DNA of 64,000 nucleotides from Actinoalloteichus hoggarensis (GCF_002234535.1 NZ_CP022521.1:992001-1056000), one strand, 5' to 3'; shown: positions 53,784-63,215, numbered from the stretch's first letter. Program-made: numbers and translations. The notes: a model not told the origin generated them from the letters alone.

Positions 53784-54583
53784 CGTTCCTCCTCGTCGCC
53801 GGTGCGGATTGTCGGACACCGCGGCGGGCCGCGCGATTCGTACCGCGGCGGGCCGCGCGATTCGTACCGCGGCGGGCCGCGTGATTCGTACCGCGGCGGG
53901 CCGCGTGATTCGTACCGCGGCGGGCCGCGTGATCTGAGGCCGCGGCGGGCCGTGTGGCTCGGTCGCGCGGCCTGGCTCGGCGGCGGGTCGCGTGATGCCG
54001 TGCCGGGTCGGTGACGGCCCTCGCGGCCGGGGCGGGTCGGCGTGCGCTCGATGGTCCGTTCGATCGGAGATCCGGCGTCGGCATCGTCGTCGTCACGGGG
54101 ACGACGACGGACTCGGTGACGTTCGCCGCCTGCCCGGCCCCGCCCGCCGGCGAGCCAGGGTCCGGCACGCGACGACCGACGAGTCCGTGCCCGAGCCTCC
54201 CGCCCGGACGAACGTCGCAGGCACCGGCCCACGGCCCCACGGCTCACCGCCGCCGGCCCCACGGCTCACCGCGCCGACCGCGGACTCCGTGACGTCCGAT
54301 CGGCGTGGGGTGTGGGGTTCGGCTGCCTCCGTCCCATCGACTCGGCAGGCCGACGGACACGGCGGCGGCCTACCCGATCGGCGTAATTCGAGCCGCCGGC
54401 GGGCCTGACCCGACCGGTGGTACGCGATGGGCCGCGTGTGGCGATGGTGACGGCAGTGGCCGGCGGCTCGCCGGGAATGGCTTCGAGACTCACTCTTTCG
54501 GGGCATAGGCGCCCGTGACCGGGGGCGTAGCGGGGACTTCGGCCATTGTGGACAGCATCGCGACCCCGTGGCACCGTGAAGGA
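53784..54583. other. Divergent intergenic region (800 bp) with tandem array
   Basis: It holds the MFS ribosome site, the 24-bp repeat array (53818-53961) and GC-rich spacer to the PadR gene. No other gene is supported. Confidence 0.5.
53818..53961. repeat. 24-bp tandem repeat, 5 copies plus a decayed sixth
   Basis: Unit ACCGCGGCGGGCCGCG followed by YGATTCGT. Copies begin at 53818, 53842, 53866, 53890 and 53914. Copies 1-2 have C and copies 3-5 have T at the Y position, and a degenerate copy follows at 53938. Each has a CCGCGG palindrome. It starts 34 nt upstream of the MFS gene start. Confidence 0.95.
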
Positions 54584-55087
54584 GTGTCGGAGTTGAACGC
54601 CACCTCAGCCGCCTTGCTCGGTCTGCTGCACGAGGGACCGATGACCGGCGGGGAACTCGTAGCCGCGGCGCGTGAGCGCTTCGGCGTGTTCTTCAGCGTC
54701 ACCCGCAGCCAGGTATACCGCGAGCTGCCGGTGTTGGCTGAGGAAGGGCTGCTGAAGCTCGGGCGCCAAGGGCCCCGATCCTCTCAGCAGTATGTGATCA
54801 CCCCCGTAGGCCGCAGGGCGTTCCGTTCGTGGTTGAACGCCGACGTCGGGCAGGACAGCGTCCGAAGCCCGCTCGTGCTGCGGCTCGCCCACTCCGGAAG
54901 TCTCACCAGTCGACAGCGGCGCAAGCTCGTCGAGGGGGCCCGGCCGATGGCCGTCGCCCGTCTCGACGCGGCGAAGGCCGCGGCCAAGGCGGCGGACGGC
55001 GATCCGTACGCCAAGGCCGCCGCGGACTTCGCCGTGGGCCACAGTCGGGCGCTGGTGAAGATGGTGGACTCCATTCCACTCGGTTGA
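54584..55087 (+). CDS. PadR-family transcriptional regulator
   Basis: A 167-residue protein. The PadR winged helix covers residues 5-80: SAALLGLLHEGPMTGGELVAAARERFG, VTRSQVYRELPVLAEEGLLK and the wing QQYVITPVGRRAFRSW. A C-terminal helical dimerisation part follows. The GTG start is directly behind AAGGAG and 6 nt after CACCGT (leaderless option). A TTG at 54593, 8 nt after AAGGAG, is a good alternative start. It lies head-to-tail with prfB. Ligand and targets are unknown; the divergent MFS gene could be one. Confidence 0.85.
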   Translation: MSELNATSAALLGLLHEGPMTGGELVAAARERFGVFFSVTRSQVYRELPVLAEEGLLKLGRQGPRSSQQYVITPVGRRAFRSWLNADVGQDSVRSPLVLRLAHSGSLTSRQRRKLVEGARPMAVARLDAAKAAAKAADGDPYAKAAADFAVGHSRALVKMVDSIPLG

Positions 55088-55161
55088 CAGCGGCGGCGAA
55101 CCCGGTCGCCAGACCTCCCACGTGAGCGAACCGGGCCGCCTGCCGCGTACCCTTCGAAGCC

Positions 55162-56262
55162 GTGAATCCCGATGTCGCAGCCGATCTCAAGGAACTGTCC
55201 AACACCCTCAGCAGCATCGAAGCAGTGATGGGCCTGGAAGACCTGCGGGCTCGCATCGAGGAGTTGGAGCAAGAGGCGGCACTGCCCGGCCTCTGGGACG
55301 ACGTCGAACGCGCCCAGGACGTCACCAGCCAGCTCGCTCATCGTCAGGGGGAACTGCGTCGGGTCGAGCGCCTGCGCGGTCGCCTCGACGATCTCGGTGT
55401 GCTCTATGAACTGGCCGAGGAGGAGGGCGATCCCGGCTCGGTCGCCGAGGCCGACGCCGAGCGCGAACGGCTCCGCAAGGACATCGCGTCGGTCGAGGTC
55501 CGCACCCTGCTCTCCGGTGAGTACGACGAGCGCGACGCGCTGGTCACGGTGCGCGCCGAGGCGGGCGGCGTGGACGCCGCGGACTTCACCGAGATGCTGA
55601 TGCGGATGTACCTGCGCTGGGCGGAGCGGCACGGCTACCGGACGGACGTCTTCGAGACCTCCTACGCGGAGGAGGCGGGGATCAAGTCGACCACCTTCAA
55701 GGTGGCGGCGCCGTTCGCCTACGGCACGCTGTCCGTCGAGCAGGGCACGCACCGGCTGGTGCGCATCTCGCCGTTCGACAACCAGGGCCGTCGCCAGACC
55801 TCGTTCGCGGGTGTCGAGGTCGTGCCCGCCGTCGAGCAGTCCGACCACGTCGAGATCGACGAGAAGGAACTGCGGATCGACGTCTACCGCTCCTCCGGGC
55901 CGGGCGGACAGGGCGTCAACACCACCGACTCCGCCGTGCGCATCACCCACATCCCCAGCGGGATCGTCGTCTCCTGTCAGAACGAGCGGTCGCAGCTGCA
56001 GAACCGGGCGACCGCGATGGGAGTCCTCCAGGCGAAGCTGCTGGAGCGGCAGCGTCGGGAGCAGCAGGCCAAGATCGACGCGCTCAAGGGCGACGGCGGG
56101 TCGAGCTGGGGCAACCAGATGCGGACCTACGTGCTGCACCCCTACCAGATGGTCAAGGACCTGCGCACGGAGCACGAGGTCGGCAGCCCCGGTGCCGTTC
56201 TGGACGGCGACATCGACGGCTTCCTCGAGGCCGGAATCCGGTGGCGTAAGCAGAGCGAGTGA
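55162..56262 (+). CDS. prfB: Peptide chain release factor 2
   Basis: A 366-residue class I release factor for UGA and UAA. The SPF tripeptide (ISPFDN, about residue 203) identifies RF2 over RF1, and GPGGQGVN (about 248) is the peptidyl-transferase motif. It reads in one frame with no programmed frameshift site, unlike E. coli prfB. The GTG is 8 nt after TACCCT (55148-55153), a leaderless promoter. The ftsE, ftsX, smpB and ssrA genes follow in the usual actinobacterial order. Confidence 0.97.
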   Translation: MNPDVAADLKELSNTLSSIEAVMGLEDLRARIEELEQEAALPGLWDDVERAQDVTSQLAHRQGELRRVERLRGRLDDLGVLYELAEEEGDPGSVAEADAERERLRKDIASVEVRTLLSGEYDERDALVTVRAEAGGVDAADFTEMLMRMYLRWAERHGYRTDVFETSYAEEAGIKSTTFKVAAPFAYGTLSVEQGTHRLVRISPFDNQGRRQTSFAGVEVVPAVEQSDHVEIDEKELRIDVYRSSGPGGQGVNTTDSAVRITHIPSGIVVSCQNERSQLQNRATAMGVLQAKLLERQRREQQAKIDALKGDGGSSWGNQMRTYVLHPYQMVKDLRTEHEVGSPGAVLDGDIDGFLEAGIRWRKQSE

Positions 56263-56367
56263 TGGTTTCGCGACGCTGCGCAGCTGAAGCGAGGGTGATC
56301 ATCACACCTGGTGACAGCCCTGGGCGATTCGAGGTACCACCGTACCCCGGGAGTAGGATGGCGCTCC

Positions 56368-57057
56368 GTGATCCGGCTTGAGCACGTCTCCAAGGCGTAC
56401 AAGACGTCGACCAGGCCCGCCCTCGACGATGTGTCGGTCAATGTCGACAAGGGCGAGTTCGTGTTCCTCATCGGGCCGTCCGGCTCTGGGAAGTCGACAT
56501 TCCTCCGTCTGCTGCTGCGCGAGGAGCTGCCCAGCAAGGGCTCCATCCACGTGGACACCTGGAATCTGACGAAGCTGCCGCGTCGTCGAGTACCGCGACT
56601 GCGGCAGCGCATCGGCTGCGTCTTCCAGGACTTCCGGCTGCTCGTGAACAAGACGGTCGCCGAGAACGTCGCCTTCGCACTGGAGGTGATCGGCAAGCCG
56701 CCGAACACCGTGCGCAAGGTGGTCCCGGAGGTTCTTCAGCTCGTCGGGCTCGACGGCAAGGCCGATCGGATGCCCAACGAGCTGTCCGGCGGTGAGCAGC
56801 AGCGGGTGGCGATCGCGCGGGCCTTCGTCAACCGGCCGCTGGTGCTGCTGGCCGACGAGCCGACCGGAAACCTGGATCCAGACACCAGCCAGGACATCAT
56901 GCTGCTGTTGGAGCGCATCAATCGCACCGGCACGACGGTGCTGATGGCCACCCACGATCACTCGATCGTCGACTCGATGCGACGGCGGGTCGTCGAGCTC
57001 CAGCTCGGCAAGGTCGTCCGAGACGACTCTCGAGGCGTCTACGGCGTCGGGCGCTGA
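56368..57057 (+). CDS. ftsE: FtsE: cell-division ABC ATPase
   Basis: A 229-residue ATPase that with FtsX couples divisome assembly to peptidoglycan hydrolase activation. Walker [10 protein letters not shown] (about residue 37), Q-loop VFQDFRLL, signature LSGGEQQR, Walker [13 protein letters not shown] and switch MATHDHSIV are all present. The GTG was chosen from TAGGAT 8 nt upstream and the conserved start [10 protein letters not shown]. It lies 82 bp upstream of ftsX. Confidence 0.97.
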   Translation: MIRLEHVSKAYKTSTRPALDDVSVNVDKGEFVFLIGPSGSGKSTFLRLLLREELPSKGSIHVDTWNLTKLPRRRVPRLRQRIGCVFQDFRLLVNKTVAENVAFALEVIGKPPNTVRKVVPEVLQLVGLDGKADRMPNELSGGEQQRVAIARAFVNRPLVLLADEPTGNLDPDTSQDIMLLLERINRTGTTVLMATHDHSIVDSMRRRVVELQLGKVVRDDSRGVYGVGR

Positions 57058-57139
57058 CACCCCCGATCAGCGTGATGTTCTGACGCTCCCCCTCCCTATT
57101 CCCCCTCCCCGCCCCCGGATTCGAGGAACGCAGCCCCCC

Positions 57140-58042
57140 ATGCGCGCCAGTTTCGTGTTCAGCGAGGTTCTCACCGGCTTGCGCCGGAATGTCACGATGA
57201 CCGTCGCGATGATCCTCACCACGGCGATCTCGCTCGGCCTGCTCGGCGGCGGGCTGCTCGTCGTTCGCATGATCGACCAGATGGAGGACCTGTTTCAGGA
57301 ACGGGTCGAGGTCTACATCTATCTGACCGAGGACGTGAGCGCGACGGACTCGGACTGCACCCAGGAGCCCTGCGCGAGCCTGTGGTCGTCGGTCCAGGCC
57401 GCCAACGGCATCGAGACGGTCGACTTCGAGAGCCGCGACCGGGCCTACGAGCGTTTCGTGGAGCTCTTCCAGGGCCAGCCGGAACTGGTCGACCTGACCC
57501 GCCCGGAGTCCCTGCCCGCCGCGCTGAAGATCAAGCTCGAGGACCCGGAGCGCTATCCGGCCCTGGAGGCGGAGTTCGCGGGCCAGCCGGGCGTGCACCG
57601 GGTCGCCAACCAGGCCGACTACCTGGATCGCCTGTTCGAGGTGCTCGCCGGGGTCCGCAACGCCGTGTTCGCGGTGGCACTGATCCAGGCCGTGGCCGCG
57701 CTGCTGCTGATCTCCAACACCATCCAGCTCTCGGCGTTCACCCGACGTACCGAGGTGGGCATCATGCGGCTGGTCGGCGCGAGTCGGTGGTACACACAGC
57801 TGCCCTTCCTGATCGAGGCCGTGGTCGCCGGTGTGATCGGTTCGCTGCTGGCCATCGGCGGAGTGATCGTCGCGAAGTTCACCTTCCTCGACCGAGTGCT
57901 TCAGGGGCCGATCGAGGCGAGCATCATCCCGAGACTCGGCATGGCCGACGTGCTGCTCGTCTCGCCGATCCTGCTCGGCGTCGCGGTGGTGATCTCGGCC
58001 GTGACCGGTTACGTCACGCTGCGGCTCTACGTCCGGACCTAG
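57140..58042 (+). CDS. ftsX: FtsX: cell-division ABC permease-like protein
   Basis: A 300-residue membrane protein. The N-terminal helix (MTVAMILTTAISLGLLGGGLLVV) is followed by an extracytoplasmic domain (about residues 50-170) with two Cys in DCTQEPC, likely a disulfide. Three more helices follow, with the FtsX signature TRRTEVGIMRLVGASRWYTQLPFLIEA. The spacer before it has a pyrimidine-rich run, and the ribosome site (GAGGA) is distant. Membrane partner of FtsE. Confidence 0.97.
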   Translation: MRASFVFSEVLTGLRRNVTMTVAMILTTAISLGLLGGGLLVVRMIDQMEDLFQERVEVYIYLTEDVSATDSDCTQEPCASLWSSVQAANGIETVDFESRDRAYERFVELFQGQPELVDLTRPESLPAALKIKLEDPERYPALEAEFAGQPGVHRVANQADYLDRLFEVLAGVRNAVFAVALIQAVAALLLISNTIQLSAFTRRTEVGIMRLVGASRWYTQLPFLIEAVVAGVIGSLLAIGGVIVAKFTFLDRVLQGPIEASIIPRLGMADVLLVSPILLGVAVVISAVTGYVTLRLYVRT

Positions 58043-58342
58043 TCGGCTCGCGGCGGGTCGTCTCCCGTTCAGTCAGCCTCGACGGCGTCGTCAGGTCGCA
58101 CCCGACCTCGGCCGGGGCGGAACCGCACCGAGACGCGTGCATCGCGCGGGCCGGTCTTAGTCGCAGCGGCCGCCCGGCACGGTGCGGAGTCGTTCGTACG
58201 ATCGTCTTCCCACAGCTCACAGCGTGTCCCAGGAGTGTTCTCACGACTCGGCGGTCACCGACTTCCACCCACCGCACGACGGAGCCGCGCATGCTCGGGC
58301 GTCGCCGCAAAAGCCGTTGCCGAGCGGGTTAGAGTCGTCGAC

Positions 58343-58822
58343 ATGGCCAGGGAACAAGGACGCAAGGTGATCGTGTCGAACCGCAAGGCCCGACACGACT
58401 TCCAGGTCCAGGACACCTATGAGGCGGGTGTGGTGCTGGTCGGCACCGAGGTGAAGTCGCTGCGGGCGGGGCGGGCCTCGCTCGCGGACGCGTTCGCCAC
58501 GGTCGACGACGGCGAGGTCTGGCTGCGGGGTCTGCACATCGGCGAGTACGAGCTGGGCACGTGGACGAACCACGAGCCTCGGCGGGCCCGCAAGCTCCTG
58601 CTGCACAAGGGGGAGATCCTGCGGCTCATCGGCAAGACGAGGGAGAGCGGCCTGAGCCTCGTGCCGCTGTCGATGTACTTCCAGGACGGCAAGGTGAAGG
58701 TCGAACTGGCGCTGGCCAAGGGCAAGAAGGCCCATGACAAGCGGCAGGACATCGCCCGGCGGGACGCCGACCGGGAGATCGCCAGGGCCTACGGTCGGGC
58801 CCTGAAGCGGGGACGCCGCTGA
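58343..58822 (+). CDS. smpB: SmpB: tmRNA-binding protein for trans-translation
   Basis: A 159-residue OB-fold protein that brings tmRNA to stalled ribosomes. Conserved are [32 protein letters not shown], the [26 protein letters not shown] block and the basic tail [24 protein letters not shown] lies 7 nt before the ATG, a leaderless promoter. Its own terminator follows directly, and the tmRNA gene lies 351 bp further. Confidence 0.97.
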   Translation: MAREQGRKVIVSNRKARHDFQVQDTYEAGVVLVGTEVKSLRAGRASLADAFATVDDGEVWLRGLHIGEYELGTWTNHEPRRARKLLLHKGEILRLIGKTRESGLSLVPLSMYFQDGKVKVELALAKGKKAHDKRQDIARRDADREIARAYGRALKRGRR

Positions 58823-58844
58823 CCGGAGGCGTCGTCGCCTCCGG
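58823..58844 (+). terminator. Terminator of smpB
   Basis: CCGGAGGCG (58823-58831), TCGT loop and CGCCTCCGG (58836-58844), immediately after the stop codon. No U-tract. Confidence 0.55.
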
Positions 58845-59173
58845 ACCGGGTGGTGGTCGTGGGCGTCCGCTCGCGCCTGCCCTCGACCGCGCCAGCCCCG
58901 CTCACGCCGGCTCCCGGCCGCCACGGCCGGTCCGTCGTCACTCGGTGACCCACCGTCGACGACTGCGACCAGGTCGCTGACGCTGGGTGTCCGGATTCGC
59001 GTGGCTCGGATGCTCCGCCCGCCCGCGGGGTTGGCTCGTCGGCTCGTCGACGGACGGCTCCGGCGCCCGTCGAGCACCGTACGGGAGACGAAAACTCCTG
59101 GTCAGGACGTTCTGCTGTTAATGGGAATGATCGCTGCCCGTCGAGGCGTTATGCTGTGTGCAGTAACCACCAA
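58845..59173 (+). other. Spacer upstream of tmRNA
   Basis: No gene seen. It is AT-richer from about 59090. TATGCT (59150-59155) and TAACCA (59164-59169) are -10 candidates for ssrA. Confidence 0.4.
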
Positions 59174-59542
59174 GGGGGTGAACGGTTTCGACTTCGGACG
59201 TTGAGTCAGGAGAAGCGTGCAGGTGCAGGCGGGAGACCACCTTGAGCGTCGCCGCACATCAATAAGCGCCGACAACAAGAGTCGCGCCGAGTACGCCCTC
59301 GCTGCCTGAGCGAGGAATTACTCTGTCGGACCGGGAACGCCTCCGTCCCGGACCCCGGCATCAGCTAGGAGGCTCAACTACCAGGTTTGGCCGCGGGGCC
59401 TGGTAGGACACTTACAGCGGCTGGGCTCGTCACACCGGCTTGTCCGTGAGACCGGTGGAGCCGAGTAGAGACAAGACGGACTGCGCACGGAGAAGTCCTG
59501 ATGAGGCGACGGAGGACCCGGGTTCGATTCCCGGCACCTCCA
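59174..59542 (+). ncRNA. ssrA: tmRNA (ssrA)
   Basis: The 5' end GGGGGTGAACGGTTTCGACT forms a tRNA-like acceptor with CACCTCC at 59535-59541 and discriminator A at 59542. The T-arm is GGGTTCGATTCCC. The tag reading frame (59268-59309) encodes ADNKSRAEYALAA and stops, with the canonical YALAA degron. It is about 369 nt without CCA, downstream of smpB. Confidence 0.95.
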
Positions 59543-59552
59543 CGTATGTGGG

Positions 59553-59589
59553 AGAAGGCTCGCGCTCGTTCCATGAGCGCGAGCCTTCT
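59553..59589 (+). terminator. Terminator of tmRNA
   Basis: Perfect 15-bp stem, AGAAGGCTCGCGCTC with GAGCGCGAGCCTTCT, loop GTTCCAT, starting 10 nt after the tmRNA end. Confidence 0.8.
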
Positions 59590-60364
59590 GCGTTCGCACG
59601 GCCTCCGTGCTCCGCGGGCCTCGAGTGCTCGGCGAAGAAGGACGAGTCCATCGAGAGGCGAGCCGCCCTCGACACCGGCCCCCGTGTCGCTCGACGACGA
59701 GGATGGCTCGGCGATGAGGCACTCGTACTCTCAAGGGAGCGTCCGTGCGCGGGCGATGGGCTCACCGGCCATATCGTGAAGGTCAGTCGACTCTCGGCTG
59801 CCGCCTGCCTGGATCGGCGTCTGTGGTGATGAGGGCTTCCGGAATTCCGACATCGGGTTGGCCTGCGGTCCGGAGCAGTGGTGGCAGCCCGGTTGCGTTC
59901 GTTCGGGCGTGGCGATGACGGCTGCAAGGACCCTCGGGCTTGCGGAGTACCGGACTGTGCCTGGTGCGGCGCGGGGTCACGGTGCGGCGGTCTGATACTT
60001 CACACTTTTTATTTTTCCTAGAGCTTGCGTGCGGATCAGAGGTGGTTTGGATCGCGCTACGGCAACTGAAGATGCAGCTAGACATCGTGAAGCCGGGAAG
60101 TCGACAGCGTTACACTCGAACCCGACGGCCACGGAGTTCACACTTTTGCGTACGGCGATACTTGCACTCCACCTAGGCGGTCTCCTCCCCTTCGATCAAG
60201 GAGACCTCAGGGTGATCAGCCGGCGCGCTGCGATGAGCCGCAGTGCGATCGATCCACGGCAGAGATGACTGTGCCCCGGGTGGCATGCCGAAGCAGAGGC
60301 GTACCCGGGGCGTACCCCTCGACGGTACCACGGAAGCCACGTTCGTTCGTCCCCAGGAGCAGTC
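59590..60364 (+). other. Gene-free region between tmRNA and the decayed defence cluster
   Basis: No gene seen. There is a sharp AT-rich patch (about 59995-60020, runs of T) and an 11-bp direct repeat TTCACACTTTT at 59999-60009 and 60137-60147. Composition differs from the flanks, in keeping with imported DNA. No copy of the tmRNA 3' end was found downstream by eye. Confidence 0.5.
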
Positions 60365-61008
60365 ATGCCTGCTGATTTCCCGGACTGGGTCCGGGTCGTC
60401 CTCTCCGAGGCGCGGTTCGCACCGTACCTCGCCGCAGCAGGTGGAGACGAGGCGGCGGCCCTTCGCCTCTACTGGTGGAACGTGCGGGTCTCGGAGGCCT
60501 TCTACCCCTCGTTGCACTGCCTGGAGGTGGCCCTGCGAAACGCACTGCACGATCGATTATGTGAGTTGTCCGGTCGGTCCGACTGGTGGACGGTCATCCC
60601 ACTGACTGCGGACGGCCGACGCATCCTTGCCGCAGCCCAAGAGAAGGTCACTCGAAGGACAGGCCCCGACACCCGACCGATTCCGTCGTGGCGGAGTTGT
60701 CTCTCGGCTTCTGGGTGTCCCTGATCAGCAGGGGCCAGTCGTACGACCGCACCCTGTGGGTGCCCGCGCTGCACAGGGCGTTTCCGCACTATCAGGGCAA
60801 GCGGAAGGTCTTGCACGACAATCTGACCACGGTCCGTCTGCTTCGAAATCGGATCATGCACCATGAGCCCGTCTTTTATCGCGATCTCCGAGCCGACCAC
60901 ATGAAGATCAAGCGGGTGCTCGGATACATCTCGCCGAGGATGGTTACGTTGCTCGCTGTGGTGGACAGGGTCGACGAGGTGCTCTGCGGACGTGAGCAGC
61001 AGCGATGA
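60365..61008 (+). pseudogene. Abi-family (HEPN-like) abortive-infection protein, frameshifted
   Basis: The first piece (60365 to about 60655, ATG with AGGAG 5 nt upstream) encodes PDWVRVVLSEARFAPYLAAAG and YPSLHCLEVALRNALHDRL. The second piece, in another frame (to 61008), encodes VVAELSLGFWVSLISRG, VPALHRAFPHYQG and LRNRIMHHEPVF. Together they make one Abi-like protein of about 213 residues, split by a frame change near 60655-60690. RNRIMHHEP gives the R-x4-H motif of HEPN RNases. It may be a true pseudogene, a sequencing error or a recoded gene. Its stop overlaps the next ATG (ATGA). Confidence 0.75.
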
Positions 61009-61199
61009 CGGTAGTCGAGACCTCGGGTGAGGTGACCGGGTCCGACGACCGGCGGATCACCGCGACCGAACTGGCCGAGCGCATCGATGTCGGACTGACG
61101 ACCGTCAGCAATTGGCGTAGGCGGCACGCCGATTTCCCGGCGGCGAGGCGTGCGGCAGGCCGCACAGCGGGACACGGAAACTCGAGATCGCGCAGGTGA
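61005..61199 (+). pseudogene. N-terminal helix-turn-helix remnant of a type I-like N6-DNA methylase gene
   Basis: A 64-codon ORF beginning MTVVETSGEVTGSDDRRITATELAERIDVG with an HTH segment TTVSNWRRRHADFPAARR. This is the usual N-terminal domain of large actinobacterial HTH-methylase (HsdM) proteins. After about codon 50 the sequence no longer fits the family and the frame ends. The methylase core is absent, and the adjoining HsdS-like piece follows in another frame, so a large internal deletion is inferred. The ATG overlaps the Abi stop. Confidence 0.6.
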
Positions 61200-61905
61200 G
61201 ACACAGCGGTTGCGTGATCTGCTCAGCAGGCTCGACGCCGAGGCGCGAGCGGTCCGACGAACGCGGGAACGCGCACTCAGCGATGTCCTGGATCGAGCGA
61301 GTCCGCAGGGGGCCGTCGTCCGCGGTCGACGGGAAGTGCGACTGGGCGATATCGCTGAGCTGCTCGCAGGCCTGGGCACACTCCGGAACCGAGGTGCCGA
61401 CGGCTCGGGGTTCGTCCCCGTCGTGCTCCCCCGCACCATTCGGCATCGCCGTCTCGTCGTCGCCGATCAACATCGGGTCTCGGAGAAGACTGCCGAGACA
61501 ATGGCTCGGTACCGACTTCTCGAGGACGACATCGTCTGTACGCGCACTGGTGATCTCGGCCGTTACGGACGGGTCGGAGCAGTGCAGGAGGGCTGGCTGC
61601 TCGGGCCGGGATGTATGCGGATTCGGCATAAACCCGGCCCCCGACTGTTCGACGCGGGTTACCTCACCCAGTACTTGAGCGGACCCGAGGCGGCGACCTG
61701 GCTCGAACGCAACGCCACAGGCTCGGTGATCAAGAACATCAGCACCGGCCTGCTGAGTCGGATGCCGGTCGTGCTGCCGCCGTTGCCCGAGCAGCGGAGG
61801 ATCGGTGAGGCATTGGCGGCCCTGGACTCCGAGATGGAACTCTACGGTCGGTTCGGAGCCGCCGTCGCCGCTGTTCGGGATCGGTATGTGGAGCGTCTGA
61901 TGTGA
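61150..61905 (+). pseudogene. HsdS-like target-recognition fragment of a type I restriction-modification gene
   Basis: A 251-residue ORF. The N-terminal part is a helical arm (TQRLRDLLSRLDAEARAVRR). It is followed by a target-recognition-domain-like region: VRLGDIAELLAGLGTLRNRG, MARYRLLEDDIVCTRTGDLGRYGRVG, and YLTQYLSGPEAATWLERNATGSVIKNISTGLLSRMPVVLPPLPEQRRIGEAL. The last segment is the standard HsdS TRD ending. It lacks the second TRD and the methylase, so it is either a remnant or the fused C-terminus of a deleted protein. It could still be translated from the GTG at 61150. Confidence 0.65.
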
Positions 61906-62076
61906 TCTCCGAATCGGATGGTGGTGCTGAAGGACCAGGCCCTGTCGCACGCCCCAGGCCGCGGTGTCGGATCGGACAGTCGTATCCCGGACTCCGGACG
62001 GCGTCGGAACGATGTGACGGCAGGCGGCATCGCGCGAGAATTCGAGCCGCCTCACCGGCCCGACTAGGGTGAGATC

Positions 62077-63036
62077 ATGAGTACGCGCCGTGCCGACATC
62101 GGAATGTGCTTCCACCGGACCTTCGCACCGTCGAAGGTCACCGAGTTCGCTCGCAGGCTGGAGGAGGGCGGCGCCGACCAGCTCTGGTTGATCGAGGACT
62201 GCTTCTACACCGCCGGGGTCAGCCTCGCCGCCGCGGCCCTGACCGTCACCGAACGACTGAAGGTGGGCATCGGCATCCTGCCCGCGGTCGCCCGGAACCC
62301 CGCGATCACCGCGATGGAGATCGCCACCCTCTGCGGGCTCGCCCCTGGTCGGGTGCTGCCCGGCATCGGGCACGGCGTCCAGTCCTGGATGCGTCAGATG
62401 GGCGTGCGGCCCGCCTCGCCGCTGACCGCGCTGGAGGAGGTCCTCAGCGCCGTGAATCGGCTGCTCGCGGGGGAGGAGGTCACCGTCGACGGCCGCTATG
62501 TGCGGCTCGATCGGGTCGCGCTCGACCAGCCGCCCGTCCCGCCGCCGCCGCTGTTGGCCGGGGTGCGTGGTCCGAAGTCGTTGGCCGTCGCGGGGCGTGC
62601 CGCGGGCGGGGTGGTGCTCGCCGAGCCCACGAGCCCGTCCTATGTCCGGGCGGCCGTCGAGCAGGCCGGGAGCCCGGCGGACTTCCATGTCGTCGCGTTC
62701 TCCTTCCTGTGTGTCGAGGCGGACCGGGCCACCGCCTATCGGCGGATGGCGCCATGGCTCGCTACGCAGCTGGCCGATCCCTCTCCCGGGCTCACCGTGC
62801 TGCCCTTCTTCCAGGATCTGCACGATCTCTTCACGCGGGACGGCGTCGACGCCCTGGTCACGATGCCGCCGGACTGGTGGCGCGAACTCGGTCCGGTGGG
62901 CACGTTCGACGACGCGGTGGCACACGTCGAGGCGTTGGAGGACGCGGGCGTCCGCAGCATCGGGCTGTTCCCGGAGGCGGACGTCGAGATCGCCTCGGCT
63001 CAGTTGGAGACCGTCCTGCGGCTCGCCGCACGCTGA
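62077..63036 (+). CDS. LLM-class flavin-dependent oxidoreductase (luciferase-like)
   Basis: A 319-residue TIM-barrel luciferase-like oxidoreductase, probably using FMN or F420. Family features are ARRLEEGGADQLWLIEDCFYTAG, TERLKVGIGILPAVARNPAITAMEIATL, GRVLPGIGHGVQSWMRQMG and PPLLAGVRGPKSLAVAGR. TAGGGT (62065-62070) lies 6 nt before the ATG, a leaderless promoter. Substrate unknown. Confidence 0.9.
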   Translation: MSTRRADIGMCFHRTFAPSKVTEFARRLEEGGADQLWLIEDCFYTAGVSLAAAALTVTERLKVGIGILPAVARNPAITAMEIATLCGLAPGRVLPGIGHGVQSWMRQMGVRPASPLTALEEVLSAVNRLLAGEEVTVDGRYVRLDRVALDQPPVPPPPLLAGVRGPKSLAVAGRAAGGVVLAEPTSPSYVRAAVEQAGSPADFHVVAFSFLCVEADRATAYRRMAPWLATQLADPSPGLTVLPFFQDLHDLFTRDGVDALVTMPPDWWRELGPVGTFDDAVAHVEALEDAGVRSIGLFPEADVEIASAQLETVLRLAAR

Positions 63037-63215
63037 GCTCGCTCGCTGGGACGCGCGTCCCGTCTGTCGGAGCGTTCGCGTGCCTCCTCCACGGCTCGTC
63101 TGCTCGCACAGCCCGCCCACGGCTCGCCTGCCGGCGTGACGGCATCGCGCGGGTGCCCCGCCGGGCGTCCGGATCGCCGCGTCACGACGTCGATCCGGAC
63201 GTCGGTCCCGGCGGC

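Noticed and set aside
53818-53961. Possible CRISPR array or coding repeat (Ala-Ala-Arg-Arg-Gly-Thr-Asn)
   Set aside because: No spacers. The frame has no start signal or domain and lies in an intergenic region.
55162-55300. Programmed frameshift in prfB as in many bacteria
   Set aside because: The gene is continuous in one frame from GTG to stop, with no internal early TGA.
59543-62076. Duplicated tmRNA 3' end (attR) marking an intact integrated element
   Set aside because: No second copy of the T-arm/acceptor sequence was seen downstream, and no integrase gene is present in the window.
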